Below, piece by piece: positions 1 through 13,700 of a stretch of 64,000 nt of DNA. The notes under the pieces were generated by a model. That model ran no database searches. It was not told the DNA's origin and saw only the letters and a program-made list of their open reading frames with translations. This stretch comes from Erythrophleum ivorense. Lineage: Eukaryota; Streptophyta; Magnoliopsida; Fabales; Fabaceae. The position numbers and the translations under genes were made by a program. The stretch lies in NCBI GenBank assembly GCA_026724425.1, contig JAIUCV010000003.1:57305088-57369087 (forward strand), given 5' to 3'. Position 1 is the first letter of the stretch; each line of letters opens with the position of its first letter.

Positions 1-3000
1 AGTGGTTCAATAAAATTGCCAAAAGGATAGTGGCATTTTTGTAAATATGAGCAACTTTTGAAAAACTCATAGGAGGGCTTTGTAAATAGAAAATTTGAGC
101 TTTCCAAGATTTTCAGAGGCTCTAAAAACCATGGGAAGCCCCAGGATAGTTAAAACCCCTTCGGTGTATGGGTTTGAATATTGGTTGACCTAAATTTTGA
201 TCTCTTTGTTCGGGAAAGTTTTAAATTTAAATTGAGTGATTCCAAATCCATTTTATAAGTTTAAGGACCTAAATTTTATGATAAAAAAGGAATTTCTCAA
301 AAAGGAGCTTAAATGAGTTCAAAACAAAAATGCCATAAAAGCGGGACATAAACAACATTTTTAATGAACAATTTTTAATCTTTCTTCCATTAAGTGAGGC
401 GTCCCCCTTTGCTCTTCCCATAAACCGACTTTGCTTCTGTTTGGATAGAGAATAATTATGCCTAAGAGAGATGCCCAAGGAGAGCTTAAGAAAGAAGAGA
501 AAGAAGCAAGGAAAATATATAAAAAATGAAAGATTTTTATGGTTCTTCCTTCTTTGATGTTGTTCCCCTTCTCCTAACCTTCCTTTATATGGTTTTGGCT
601 AGTTATTTGGGGCTGTTTTGGCCTTGATTTAGAGGGGAAAGAATATAAATTCAAGGAGAAGGCTAAAGCAAAGGAAGAAGTTCTTGAAAAAGTAAGGGAA
701 TCAAGGTAGATATCCATGTATGTTTGCTTCTTATGTGTGTTGGTTCGGCCTTGGAGAGAACTAGGGAGAGGGAGTGGATTCTGACCTAGAGCAAGTATGA
801 AACTCATGAATTAGAGTATGGGAACCTAGGAAATGCAAAGAAAGTGGAAGAAAAACCATTGAATTTCAAGATAAGAAAGTTAGGGGTTCTTGAATACCTT
901 GTAAATTCTATTTTGATCCATGAATTCCCTAGCCTATGTAAGTATTTGTTTGAGTTTCTAAGACCTCTAGAAAGCCTCTCAAGTGCCTCTCCCATCAAGA
1001 AAAAATGTGAAACTTATGGGCTCATTTTTCTTCCATTGTCTAGGCCAAGCTAGGAAGGAGTAGCCAGGGAGTGTTTTAATTTGTTCTAAGTTTGTTTTGG
1101 GTCTTTGTATGATGGAAGAAGATGGGAGGAAGTCTTGGAAATTCTTTAGAAACCATGGATTAAGAGTTGGGACAATAGGTTCCATAATGTAGCCTTAAGA
1201 AATAATTTGTATTTAGACTCTTGGAAATGAATTTATGATGACTTCAAGGAATCTAAAGGGAACCAAGAGGCCTAGATATAAGAAGAAATGGAGCTAAAAA
1301 CTTGATTTATGGTAGTTGCTTCATTAGACCTTTTATGGAAAAAAATGAAACCATAGTTGTATGTGATACTATGGCTTGCTTTAAGAGTGTGATTGGATGC
1401 TATTTGTTACGTCTAGGCCAAAGAAATCAAGCTCCATCTATTTGTGGGTGTGAGATAGAGAAGGGAAAAGAGAAATCAAAAGGAAAGAGTTGTATTTAAT
1501 TGCCAAGGTAGCTTTCCATCCTTTTTTTGTGTGTAATATGGCTGTGTGAATGTCATTTTATGCATGTATATGTGTTTGAATCTTAAGAAATGCCATATGC
1601 TATTCTTTGACTCCTATGGTACCATTATGTTTCTTGATTGGCATTTAATTGTGAAATTGTGCTCTATGGGTGAGGTTGTACTAAAAGTCCATTGTGATGT
1701 GTGAGATGAAGCCAAAAGTCCCTAAGAATGGGTGAGACAAGGCCAAAAGTCTCATGGATAAGTGAGACCAAGTTAAAAGTCCATAGACTAAGAGTAAGAC
1801 TAATCCAAAAGTTCCAAAAATAGGGTGAGGTTAGACCAAAAGTCTATTGAGTTTGTTCTTAGTTTTGATGTGTTATTATGGCATGGAAATTGTGAATGTA
1901 ACACTTTTTGAAGGGAGTGTATAACATGCTTGTATCTTGTGACATAAATATATGCCTATTTGCTTACTTGAAAAGGATGTTTGAGCTATTGAGATTCTTT
2001 GAATCTTACCTCCTTCCTTCTCCCATTTCACCATGTTTAGGTGGAACTCATAAAGATAAAGATGGAAGCCAAGAAGCTTGATAGACTATCTTTTGACATT
2101 TGTATAGTTTTGATGGAGTTGAATGTCAAAGTATATATGTACATATTATTTTTGAGATATAAATATGTGAGCAAATTTAAAAGTATGTATATGTAGTATA
2201 TGAACCAAAATTGGAACCAATTCAATAAGAGATTGTGTTTTAGGTACTTCGTAGCTCATTCTTAGTTGTGTATTCTTACATGTGGCATAGTGAGATTATG
2301 ATGCATGATAGTTTAGACTAGTTGGGAAGCTCACACATGACATGTTTAGGTTTTAAAACGTGCCTAAGAGGTGGTAGAGAAATTAGGAAGCCATTTGGAC
2401 TAACTTTGAACCATATATGATGTCAAATTTGTCAATTCCTTGGGCTATGTCAAGATCTAGCCAAATGAGCTCTTCTTGGCCTGAAATTTGGTATGCATAT
2501 AGGTCTTATTTAGAGCTTTTTGGTAAGTTAAAGTACATATTATTTGGAGCTCCAGAGAATTTTTAGTGAATTTTCAAAGTTGGCAATTTTTGACAAATTT
2601 GGCTTGGATATTGTGCAAATGGTCAGAATTTTTGCCTTTATCACTCGTGGGTCAAATGGTGTCCAATGGCTATAAAATTTTATGAGTATAAACTAAACAT
2701 GATAAGTTTACTGTAGCACTTAAGAGCACCTCATTTGGACTTATATTGAGGGAGAAATGAACTTTTGAATTCTAGATCAGTATCAGGGATGTGATTAAAT
2801 CTCCATTGCTCTTTGATTGGTTTTCATAGTATGATTGCTTCTGTTTCGATTTGGACTTCTTTTTCCCTGCTTTTTAGAATGGTGTGGTTTACTCAGTTTT
2901 GATTTTTCTAAAATTAGTTATGAATTTTTAAAATTCATATTAGTAACTTATTATAGCAAATTTGGGTAGTTGGACCTTTTATATTTTCCTATTGTCAATT

Positions 3001-3409
3001 ATGGTCCATTTGAGTTTTCATGGCATCGAATGATTTTTAACCTATATTGGACATCCATAGCTTTCCAAAAAGCTATCATTTGCTTGATTTTTATTTTTTT
3101 AGAATTAATTATAATTTTCCAAATTTGATGTCAAAAACTTGAATTCTGGACCTACCAGGAAATTGTAATTTTTTTGGTTTTTGGTTCCGAATCCGTGGTT
3201 TATGGATTGTTTTACAATATGTATGAATTGTATGGATGGAGTAGAAGTAGAGAATACTATTAATGGGTCCCTAAGGGTCCATGGAATGGAGTATGAATTT
3301 TTAAAATATTACGCAACGTGAGAAAATACTATTATTTTTATTCCTTTTGTTTAGCACCATGTAAGATTGTATATGAACTTTAGTCTAAAGAAGCTAATGA
3401 AGTATTCTA
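1..3409 (+). mobile_element. Partial long LTR of a Ty3/gypsy family (copy A), 5' end outside the window
   Basis: This stretch follows the same order of conserved blocks as the complete LTRs at 6503-10351 and 26131-30041: the block around cggtgtatg near 160, the aggtagct block near 1505, a run of degenerate agtc-type minisatellite units at about 1665-1850, the hairpin-like GAGATTCTTTGAATCTT near 1990, and a cgcaacgtgagaaaa block near 3310. The 5' terminus lies left of the window. The 3' terminus (expected tgttaca) is not found, and the copy ends where a different repeat begins. No long open frame belongs to it; small ORFs here are chance. Identity as an LTR is inferred from the complete copies with target duplications. 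Confidence 0.8.
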
Positions 3410-4745
3410 TGACACTAGAAGAAGCCAAGAGGGGGTGAATTGGCCTTTTATCAAATAGATTTACAAATTAAAATTTTCACAAAAAATTTAGATTCTTATG
3501 ACATTATGTGAATATTAGCTTCTTGGAAATATATATGGGTTTTTAAAAAAGATTAATAGATAATAGAAAGCAATTACTGAAAAATAAAGAGATTAATGAA
3601 AGAGATCATCACACCAGTAGATTTATCTTAATTTAGACCAAAGTGGTTCTACATCTAGTCCCCAAGCACAAAGTTAGGAATTTTTATATAGGAGGGTAAT
3701 CACAATTACAGGCCAGTAATTGCTTCCAAAGGAAACCTCATAGGATTACATTATTGTGTTTTACTTCTTGAACACATAGGGGCAACTTACATTAGAGATT
3801 AGCTCCACGGATTTTTATTACCTACTTATCAAGGTAACTTAACATAAGATCAACCCATAAACTTTTACAATTTTGTATAATTCTCTAGAATTCTCATAGG
3901 TTCTTAACAATCTAAGTGAAATATTAGAGATAAATGTAAGTTTTAAGATTAGGCTCACTTAGAATACTTAAGATTACTCACTTAGAGCACAACTAATGTT
4001 GAACAACTCAATCAAGGGATAACACATGAAGCCTTTAATAAGCAAGTAGGTGAAGAAGTACATTTATGTTTTCATGCAGTGTGTGTTCTTCTAACTCTTC
4101 TTCAATGCACTTCTTCTTCTTAAATATCAATCATTATGAAAGAGTTGTTACTTACATATTTTCATTCTCTTAGGTCTAATTGCTCACAAAGTGTTCCATT
4201 GATTGTTAGAGACATTATTGCTTCTTCAACTTTAAACTGGGGCCTCTTTTTTCATAAATGCCTGAGCTTTTATTTCTTATGGCTTTAACTCTTTTCTCTT
4301 TCTTTCTATAACACAACATAAATAGCAATTTGTGAGGAAGATACTTCTTGTATTTTTTTTAATTTTCTTTCTTTGTAGCTCATTAAATGCTTGTTAGTGA
4401 GGATGGGACATGTTTGTAGTATTTTTCCCCTCTTCTTCCATGTTGATCATCATACTTTATATTCATTTTAAAGGATAAAACAATAACTTAATGGTCCATA
4501 TAAATTTCTTCAAAACCAATTTGGCCCATTCACAATCCTCATTTATAAAGCCCAAATCATTATTTTACAATCACTTGTTTGGCCTATTAATATCTTTAAT
4601 CAAAATTTTTGGTCCATTAATATCTTAAATATATATTTGGCCTAAATATGTTTTCTAAAAAAATAATTTCTGGTTTCCCATAGAATATTATTTGACATAA
4701 TTAAAGCCATTTTATAATTTATATAGAGGTTCATATCAACACCGA
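3410..4745 (+). repeat. Probable Ty1/copia (SIRE-like) LTR or fragment beginning TGACAC
   Basis: The unit starts TGACAC directly after LTR copy A breaks off. It carries the 18-base string CAAGAGGGGGTGAATTGG at 3426-3443, a string I associate with the start of some plant copia LTRs. The same 18 bases recur at 63940-63957 near another TGAC. The right boundary near 4745 is only where recognisable sequence stops, and no matching target duplication was found. The family assignment comes from recalled resemblance and is uncertain. Confidence 0.35.
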
Positions 4746-6502
4746 GGTTCCTTATTATACCTATTCGCTCTCATTACCTAAAAAAAAAAGAAAAAAGAAA
4801 TCAAAGACTGAAAGTTTCATCTTCAGTTAAAAGGTTAGAGATAGATTTGGCAATGGGAAAAATTTTATCTTTAAATAGAGATGCAATCAAAAACAAAGAA
4901 AATTTTGTCTTTGATCCATCTCTAAATTCGTTGTGCAAAAAAAGAAAATGCAACAACAATTTTGACTGTTGCTAAATGTGAATAAAATTTTTTAAAAATC
5001 AAATACCCTTCATTTACAAAATGCTACAAAAATGGCTTTAAGGAAGGAACATGTAGCTAATAAATCTCCAACATCTATTGAATTATAGTAAAAGCACATA
5101 AAAATGAAGATATGTAGTTTCCTGGATTTTACATTAGCCAAAAGTGTGCTAGAAGATATCGAGGAATATAACTACTTGTAAGCATGCATGGCCATTACTT
5201 TAAGCAGCTTCTTAAGATTGTTAATCAAAATGGTCCTTGCATTATATATATTATGAGTAGTTGGTATCAAACTCTATTAGCAACCCATTCTTTGAAGGAG
5301 GTAATGATATTCTTTTTGGTTCATCTTTTCTCTTATTTAGCCTCTCCTTTGCTACTTGCCCTAACTTAACAAGGGGTTTTGCAAAAGGTTTTTCCTCCTT
5401 TCTTGAATTGTGTCTAGGAAAATCACTATTTTAAGGAATTTCATTGTGATGGTTAATGCATATTGACAAAACTTATGTGGTGGAGCTCTAATCTTCATAG
5501 GAACATTAGTTTATTGCTACTATATTGCACAAAGAAAAAAAGTAAAAATAGTAAGTCATCTACATACTATAAAGTTTCACGCAACTCAATCAAGTATAAA
5601 CATGCAAAAAAAAAGGAGGTAAAGTGACTAATTTTACTTTGCAATTAACTCTAAATTGAACCACATAAATCAAACTTCAATTAACAGCTTCATGAATGTC
5701 CCTACCCAAGTCCACAACATACAATGATGTGACAAACTTATAAAGAATCAATTTAACAATGTTAATCTAGACATTGAAAGCCCCATTCATATTAGTTTAA
5801 CAAAATAATCAAACATTAAATGTTAGTCTAGATTCTCTATTTAATGAGGAATTTTATCATGTACCATACATAGCAATGTTAATTTGATAAAACTAAGATA
5901 GGAGTTCTTAAATTATTAGTTATAAAATAAACAAACATCTTCGAAGAAGGAATAAGTAATCTTTAACTTGAGTTTCTTGTATATTTTCGTTTAGGTCATG
6001 GTCTTAATGAAAAGGAAAAGAGCTAGTTGGTCACTGTACGCTTTGATGGTAAGCATTAAGTACTTAAACTTGAAATTATCATGCATGTTCCTAAAAGCTT
6101 GAATCTTAGAAAGATTAAATCTACAAAATTAAAGCATAACAACTAACTTTGAGGTTGATAAAACAACTAAAAAGTTAAAAATAATTTAGAACTATGATTA
6201 ACCTTTTTAAAATATAAAGTGTCTAGAAAAGTAGCCAATGCTTTCTTTTAAGGCAATGTAAAGAACATTTGCAAATTTAATGAATTAGGGGAGGAGAAAA
6301 GCTTGCTTTTCTATGGGATGTATTAAGCCATAAAAAAAAATTGTGAAGCCAAGGAACCAAAAACCATATCACAAATTTTGGCATTAAACTATATAAAAAG
6401 CCATAAGTAGTTACAAATCAATCGTAACAGTATAGGAAAGGTTACATAAATAAATGTAGAAATGAAAAAATAGACAAAGTACCAAGTTAAGAATTAAGAC
6501 AA
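4746..6502. other. Intergenic AT-rich stretch without a recognised gene
   Basis: No open frame longer than about 60 codons resembles a known protein here. A 61-codon frame at 5184-5369 on the plus strand has hydrophobic residues but no recognisable motif or splice context. The stretch is bounded right by the solo LTR at 6503. Confidence 0.5.
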
Positions 6503-9500
6503 TGTAACGCTCGGTATGTTGTAAAAATACCGAAACAGGCCGGTTTGAAAAGCAAGCTCCTTAAGATGAGTGATTCAAGGCCAAATAAAAATTAAATAAA
6601 ATTTTAAATAATAGAAAATGAGGATTTGAGCCTTGAGTTGCCCAGAAATCGAGGTCGGAGTGATTCGAAAAATTTGCCGAAAGATCAATGACATTTTCAT
6701 AAATAAGTACAATTTTGGAAAAGCACCTAGGAGGGATTTTTAAATGACAATTTTGAGTAGCCCAGGGTTCTCAGAGGCCCCACATACTATGGGAAGCCCT
6801 GAGACCGGTAAAGCCCCTCCGGTGTACTCTTTTCGACCTCGGTTGACCCAAACTTTGATCGGTTCGTTCGAGAAGGTTTTAACTCCGATTTGAGTGATTC
6901 CAAAGGAATTTTTACTAAATTGGAAACCTAAATTTTATAATAAAAAAGACGGTTCTAAAAAAGGAGCTAAAAAGAAGGAGAAACGAAAATGCTACGGACA
7001 AAAGGCAAAAGTGGAAATAAATGGCAAAGTGAAGCTTCCACACCCTTCTTTAAAGACACATCCCTACTCTTTTCCCTTTAACCGACTCTCTTCTACCCAT
7101 TTTCAGAGAAATTGCCTAGCCCTCTTAGGCGCACCAATAGCAAGGGAAAAGAAGAAGGAAAATCTAAGATTTTGGTAAGGAATTCTTAGTTTTTCAAGCC
7201 TTTCCTTTCACTAACTCTCTTCTCCTTATTTCCTTCTTCCTTTCCATGGTTTTCTTTAAGTTTTTGGTGCTATTTTTGGGCCAAACTAGGGAGGAAATTT
7301 TTTTGTTTGTGGAGGAGTGTCCAACCAAAGTGAAGAATAAGCTAAAAGAACCAAGAAAACAAGGTAAATTCTCCATCCTTTGGTAGCCTCTTCCTCCCCC
7401 TCACCCTTGTCCATTTCGTCCAGCCAAGAGCCCACTCTTTAGGGGTTGTGTTCTATCCAATTCATGGAGAGATTAGAGGTTTTAGATGGTAAGGATTAAG
7501 AAGGAACTAATAGAATCAAGAAAGGGGCATTAGTAAACAAGATGGAACTATTAGGGATCCAAATGCTCCCTTGCAAATATGATTTAACATGAATGTTCTT
7601 AAGCTTAAATGAATATTTAAATGTGCTCCTACAATCCCAAAGAGGTCCCCCATATGTCTCTTCCTCGATGAAAACAAACAAAACCCCATGGAAAGTCATG
7701 AATTTAGAAGTTGGAAAAGTGTAAAGCACTTAAGGGGATTGTAAAAACTGATTTAATCCATAAGTTCTCTTTGCTATTTAAGTGTTCCTTGACCCCCTAC
7801 AACTCTTAACAACTTCCCTAAATGGTTCCCCATCAAGGAAAAATCAAGAAGCCATTAAATCCCATTTATGCTCTAGGTTTTGGCCAAGTAGGGATGGCAT
7901 AGTTAGGGAGAGTTTAAATTTTTCCAAGCCCATTTTTGAGTCATATATGATGAATAAATGTGAGAGGAAGCCTTGGAAAAAATTTAAGAAGCTTAGAAAA
8001 TGAGTTAGTGCTTTAGGTTCCATATTGTGACCTAAAGAAGCAACATGATGTTAGGCCCTTTGTTTTAATGATGTGATGACTCCAAGAGGCTTAAAAGGAG
8101 TTAAGAATCATATTTGAGAGTAAAGAATGAGGCCTAGAAATCATTTGAGGGATATTGCTTCATTAGGTGCTATTATGGACTATAATAGAACCTATAGAGC
8201 AATCTAGTGTTTCACTAAGTTATGTAGTCTTAGAATATATTTCATGAACCTAATTAGCTCCCATAAATTGTATCTAGGCTAAGAGAAACCATCTCTACCA
8301 ATTTGTGGGTGTATGGCCGAAAGAGGAGTCTTAAATCCTAAAGGAAAAGTGCGTGGTTGTACACAAGGTAGCTCTCCTCACCTTCTCTCATGCATGAATG
8401 TATGTTTAGTTTGTTTTAGAATGTGTGTATGTGTATTTTCAAGTTATGAAAAGTATGCTAGCATGCTTTTATATGCCATGATTCTTGATGCCATGTTATG
8501 TTTTCAAATGACTACATGATATTTGTATGAGTTTGTTTGAGTGTGGAGAGGCCAAGAACTCTTTCCTTTGGTGAGAATGAGCCAAGAACCCTTGAATTTG
8601 GTTGAGACAAAGTAAAAGTCTCCCAAAAGCAAAGTGGGCTCCTAAGAGTATGGTTGAGTCTAAAGTTCTTAAAGAATGGGTGAGGCAAGTCCAAAATCTA
8701 TGAGGAGAAGTGTGAGGCCAATCCAAACACTTAGTGAGCTCTTGAATGTTTTGTATGATTTGTTCATACGCCAAGTTTACTTTTTAAATGTCCATAACTT
8801 CCATTTTCTCCATGCATGCATTTGTAAGGCTTGCTTTGCACATATTATGTATGATTGAATGGGAGATGAGTTATTGAGATTCTTTGAATCTCATTCCCTC
8901 ATCTCCAATGATCTAATATGCTAAGTGGACCAAGTAGCTATAGTGAAGGGAGCCAACAGTAATGAAAGAAGGAGATTGACAAGCATATGTCTAGTTTTAT
9001 CCATTTTGTAACCATAATGATGGTTTATGATGTATATAATGATGTAAATGGTTTATGACCCCTGAAATATGTGTAAATATGCTATTATGTGATGTTTAAA
9101 TGTATGGATATGATGTATGACCTCTAGCACATATTTTGAGTATGTAATGCCCAAGTATGCAAATTGAAAGTTTTATGGAAATATGTATAAGTGTGGGTTA
9201 AATGGCCAAAATGAGATGCATGAGGTTTGGGACCATTTGGGCAGCTCACACAAGTCTTAAATATACTTTAGACTTGCCCAAAAGGTGCCAAGACTAAGAA
9301 AAATCTATTTGGCAACTTTGGTACCCTATATGGAGCTAAAATTGACTATTATGGAACCCTATGTCACTTTTTAGCCAAATGAGTTAGTCTTGATCTGAGA
9401 TTTGGTATGAAAATAGGTATCATTAAGAGTTTTTTGGAAAGCTAAAGATCATAATTTTTGGAGGTCTACAGAATATTTGATGATTTTTTAAAGTTGGCAA

Positions 9501-10351
9501 AATTTATGTTTCTGGTTTGCTACACTATTCATTTGGTCCGAAATTAAACTCTGTCACCCGAGGCTCAAATGATGTCCAATTGCTATGAAATTTTATGTAG
9601 AGAAACTAGAAAATCACAAAGACTAGTTCCAACTAGAAGCATCTCATTTGGAGGTTTAGAGAGGGAGATATAAATTTTTGAAATTTTTGTCCAGTATTAG
9701 TAAATTTTGTTGACCAGAAGTACTTTTTTATCTAATTCTGAGGCTTGGGCTTGATGAACTGATCTGGAGATATTTTTCTCTCTAGTTAACATCCATAGGT
9801 TTCTAGATTGGTATCATTTGTATGGATTGGAGTTTTGTGAAATTAATTGGATATTTTCAATTTTTTTTGCAAAATTCTGTGGTAGTTCCAGAATTTAGTC
9901 TGACCTTTAGACTATTTTGGATGTCAAATGCTCTCTGTGATAAATGTTATAGTCTGGGCATATTTTTATGTAAAGTAGACATCTAAATCTTTCCAGAATG
10001 ACTAAGATTGTATAATTTCAGTTTTTCTAGATTTAGTTGTGATTTTCCAAAATTTGGTCAAAAAGTGGAGCAATTCTGGCCGAGAATGAAGCTCCATATT
10101 CCACACTCTATTTCGGTTTCCATGAGTTATAGATATGATTTGGTGATGCAAATGACTTGTTTTGATGTAATTAAATATGAGGATATATAGTATGAGCTCA
10201 TAGGATCCACATAACATCGATTGCAAATTTTTAAATATAGCGCAATGCGAAGAAATCTATGATTTTCATCCCCTTTTTCATATGTTCTTGTAGAATTAAT
10301 GAAACAAAGCTTATAAATAGCATAAAATGAGTTAGAATTTATGGTGTTATA
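6503..10351 (+). mobile_element. Solo LTR of the gypsy family (copy B), 3849 bp, TSD GACAA
   Basis: The copy begins TGTAACGCTCGG and ends GTGTTATA. It is flanked by perfect 5-bp direct repeats GACAA at 6498-6502 and 10352-10356, which is the signature of LTR-retrotransposon integration followed by LTR-LTR recombination. No gag or pol lies beside it. The terminal dinucleotide is TA where CA is expected, consistent with one C-to-T change. Internal landmarks are the cctccggtgta block at 6816, an aggtagct block near 8370, degenerate minisatellite units at 8545-8735, a GAGATTC/GAATCTC hairpin near 8876-8892 and a cgcaatgcgaag block near 10240. Confidence 0.93.
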
Positions 10352-10356
10352 GACAA

Positions 10357-10966
10357 CATATATGTGTGACTTATGTGAGGGCAAAACAATGAAATTGAGT
10401 TTATAGGGTTAACTAGAAGACTAACCCTAAAGTACAACAATCCTTCATATTTTGTCATATTAGCAACATTAATATGCCAATTAAATTATTAGCACCAACT
10501 TAAAAATTAAAACAAAAATGCAAGTATAGTTAACAAGCATTCAAGAACTGAGACAATGAACTTAATTTCTTTGAATTGCCTTGAGTGTAACCTATAGTGT
10601 GAGTTCAAAATTGGATTCCTTCCTTTGCTTTTTCTTGTTCATTCTTGTTTTGCTTCTTTAAAGAAAATTGAAATCATATCAAGGAAGGTATGCTAACTAA
10701 TTTCTTTCCTTTTTCTATCTCTCCTTCAACTTGATTAAAAGGCTTTGAAGAAGCTGCTTGCATGAATAAAACCTACACAAGATCTCATTGTTCTTAGCTT
10801 GTAATGTTAAGGGATGTTCAAAATTACAAACTACCATTTTATATTCTACTAAACTTCAAAAAAAAAAAAGTAAATAACCAAAGGGAACCTTCACTACACT
10901 TGTTAGGATAAAATTGTGAAAACCATTTATTTAAAATGATACACAAAATAAAAGTAACGCAATATA
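10357..10966. other. Short spacer between two solo LTRs, nothing recognised
   Basis: About 610 bp of AT-rich host or older repeat sequence lies between the right target duplication of LTR B and the start of LTR C. No coding frame, RNA gene or clear repeat structure is visible. Confidence 0.5.
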
Positions 10967-13700
10967 TGTAACAACTAGAATTGCTGAAATTTTTCTAAGT
11001 CTGCTAGTTATAGCCCTGCTATAGTGAATGTACCTATCCACTATAACGAGAAATGACTTAACTATAGCGAAAGTGCCTGTTCCTTATAGCGAGAATACTT
11101 CTAACTATAGTGAGTCAAGGGATCCCATACAAAAACCAGGGAGTTTCTCATAATAGGGCGCACCATAGCGAGAACAGGGGCCTGGGACTAATACGTGCTC
11201 GTCGTAGCGAGGGTTTGTTCGGAAAAACATGAAAAAGGAGAATTTTACTTCTTAAAAAGTCCAGATTCTCTCCTTTTCTTTTAACCGACCTAAGCTTCGT
11301 CTAAAACAAAGAAAAAGGCTTGAGAGAAAGAGATAGAGAGAAATTAAGAGAAGCTAAGAGAGAAGGAACGAAACCAATGAAGAAAGGTAAGAACCCTTAA
11401 AGATTTTCATGCTTCTTCTTCTTGACTTTATTCTTCTCTTTTTAAGTTTTCTTTTTATGGGTGGTTGAGTAAGATAGCTCTGTTCTGACTTAAAATGAGT
11501 AAGAAACCCTTGCATTAGAGTGTGATAGGTTGAGAAATACGAAGGAAGTAGAAGAAGAGTTAGTGAAATTCTAGAGGGAGAAACAAAGGGTTCTTACATA
11601 CTTTGTAGGATTTACCATGATGAAGAACCCCTTAACTTTATAAGTGTTATTTAAGTTATGAGAGAGTAATTGTATGCTATTTGTTATGTTTAGGCTCAAG
11701 AGAAGCAGCTCTACCTAGTTGTGATTGTGAGACCAAGAAGGGAGAAGAGAAATTGAAAAGGAAGGCTTGTGTTGGCTTGTAAGGTAGCTCTCCACTCTTT
11801 CTTGTTGCATTCTTAGATGTATAATAGCCATTGTATGCTTGTGTATGTGTTTGTATTGTGAGACATGCCATTTGATATGGCCATGATGCATTGGTACTAA
11901 TATGCTTATATTTTGGGTTGTGAAAATTTGCTTAGGTAAGGTAGTGCCAAATGTCTCTTGTGATGGGTGATATAGAGCCAAAGGTCTCTAAGAATAGGTG
12001 AGACAAGACCAAAAGTCTCATAAATGAATGAGGCCAAGTCAAAAGTCTTTAGACCAAGGGTGAGGCCAATCCAAAAGTCCCTAAAATAGGGTGAGACTAG
12101 ACTAAAAGTCCCTAGAGCTTGTTATTGGCATTGATATGATTTTCATGGCATGTAAATCATGTGTTGTATGATTTTAAATGATTAGATACCTACTTGTATG
12201 CTTTGACTTGTTTATATACCTTGATTGCTTCCTTGAATGAGTGCATGAGCTATTAAGATTCCATGAATCTCACCCTCTCCTTCTCCCATCTTAACATGTT
12301 AGGTAGAGCTCAAAGAGATCAAAGTGCAAGCCAAGAAGCCTAGTTGAGCATACTTAGCTAGTTATATAGCTTGTTTTGTTTCTTTTGATATAAGAAGCAT
12401 CAAAATGGATATGTACATATGATTTTTGAGATGTAAATATTTGAACAAGTATAGAAATATATATAAATGATGTGTGAACCATGTATAAAGCCAAATGAAT
12501 AAAAATATGATATTTGGCCCCTTTATGGCTTGTATATAGTAGCGTATTTTTGCCCTTAGTATAGCGAGTTTGAGATGTATGATGATTTGGACCACTTGGG
12601 TATTTCATATATGCTATGTTTATGCTTTAAAACTTACCCAAGAGGTGCTAAAGCATGTAAGAAACCATTTACCCCCATTCTGAACCATTTATGGTGTCAA
12701 ATCTGCCAAATTCATGAGTTTTGTCAAGATATGACCAAATAAACTCTTTTTGATATGAAATTTAGCAGTATCTAGATCTTGTTGATAGCCTCTTGAGAAG
12801 TTAAAGTGGGCAATATTTGCAAGTTTAGGGAATATTTGGCGAATTGTTGAAGTTAAGAAATTTTGATGGTTTTGGTTAGTGCACTGTTATCATGGGTCTG
12901 AAAATAAACTTTGTCAATCATGGGGAAAACGGTGTCTAATTGTCATGAAATTTTATGGGCATAAACTAGACATCCACAGTGACCTATAACAATTAGAAGC
13001 ACCTCAATTGGTGGTCTATAGAAGGAGAAATAACTTTTAGAAGTTCTGTGTCAGTATCAGGGAAGCCATCCGACCTCTATTACTATTCCATCATTTTTAG
13101 AGGTGCAAAGGCTACTAAAATGATCTGGACTTATTTTTCACTCTAGTTAACATATGTAGCTTTCTAAATTGATATATTTTAACTAGATTGGATTTTTTGG
13201 AATTAGTTATGAATTTTTGAAGTTCATGACATCAAGCTATATCAGTACCAGGGACAGCTGGACTTCTGTCTCTTTTTCAATGTCAAACCTTGTCCAAACG
13301 ATAAGATTGTGATTTAGAATTATTTTTAATGTAAAATTAACATCCAGAGAATTCCAAAAAGCTATGGCTTTCTTGATTTTAATTTTTATAGAATTAATTA
13401 TGATTTTTCAAAGTTAGAGCTAAAAATATGACTTTTAGGCCTATTTTGAGAAATTGAAATTTTTGGTTTTTGGCTTCATATTTGTGGTTCATGGGTTGTT
13501 TTACGCTATGTATGAGTTGTATAAATAAATTTTGAGTAAAGTATATGATTGATGGGTTCACAAGACTCACGGAGCAAAATATGAACGTTTAAACCCCGAT
13601 ATATAGCAGGGAAATTTCACAGTTTACTCTTTTTCTTTGGAAATCATATGGCATCAAGCTTAAGTAATGGAAAATCATAGTTAGTTTATTATGATGCACA
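10967..13700 (+). mobile_element. Probable solo LTR of the CTATAG-type gypsy subfamily (copy C)
   Basis: The copy starts TGTAACAACTAG and shares its first 250 bp with the 3' LTR at 39086, including a cluster of ctatag(c/t)gag motifs at 11020-11215. It then runs through the usual LTR blocks: an aggtagctctcc block near 11780, minisatellite units at 11936-12115, an AAGATTCCATGAATCTC hairpin near 12256 and the atggcatcaagctt block near 13650. It ends near GATGCACA at 13700. The flanks atata (10962-10966) and atatg (13701-13705) match at four of five positions, so the target duplication is only probable. It is shorter than the others (2734 bp), implying internal deletions. Confidence 0.75.

Noticed and set aside
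1665..1850. Regularly spaced short repeats that could suggest a CRISPR-like array
   Set aside because: Units are degenerate, the spacers are not unique, and the block is a conserved part of a plant LTR.
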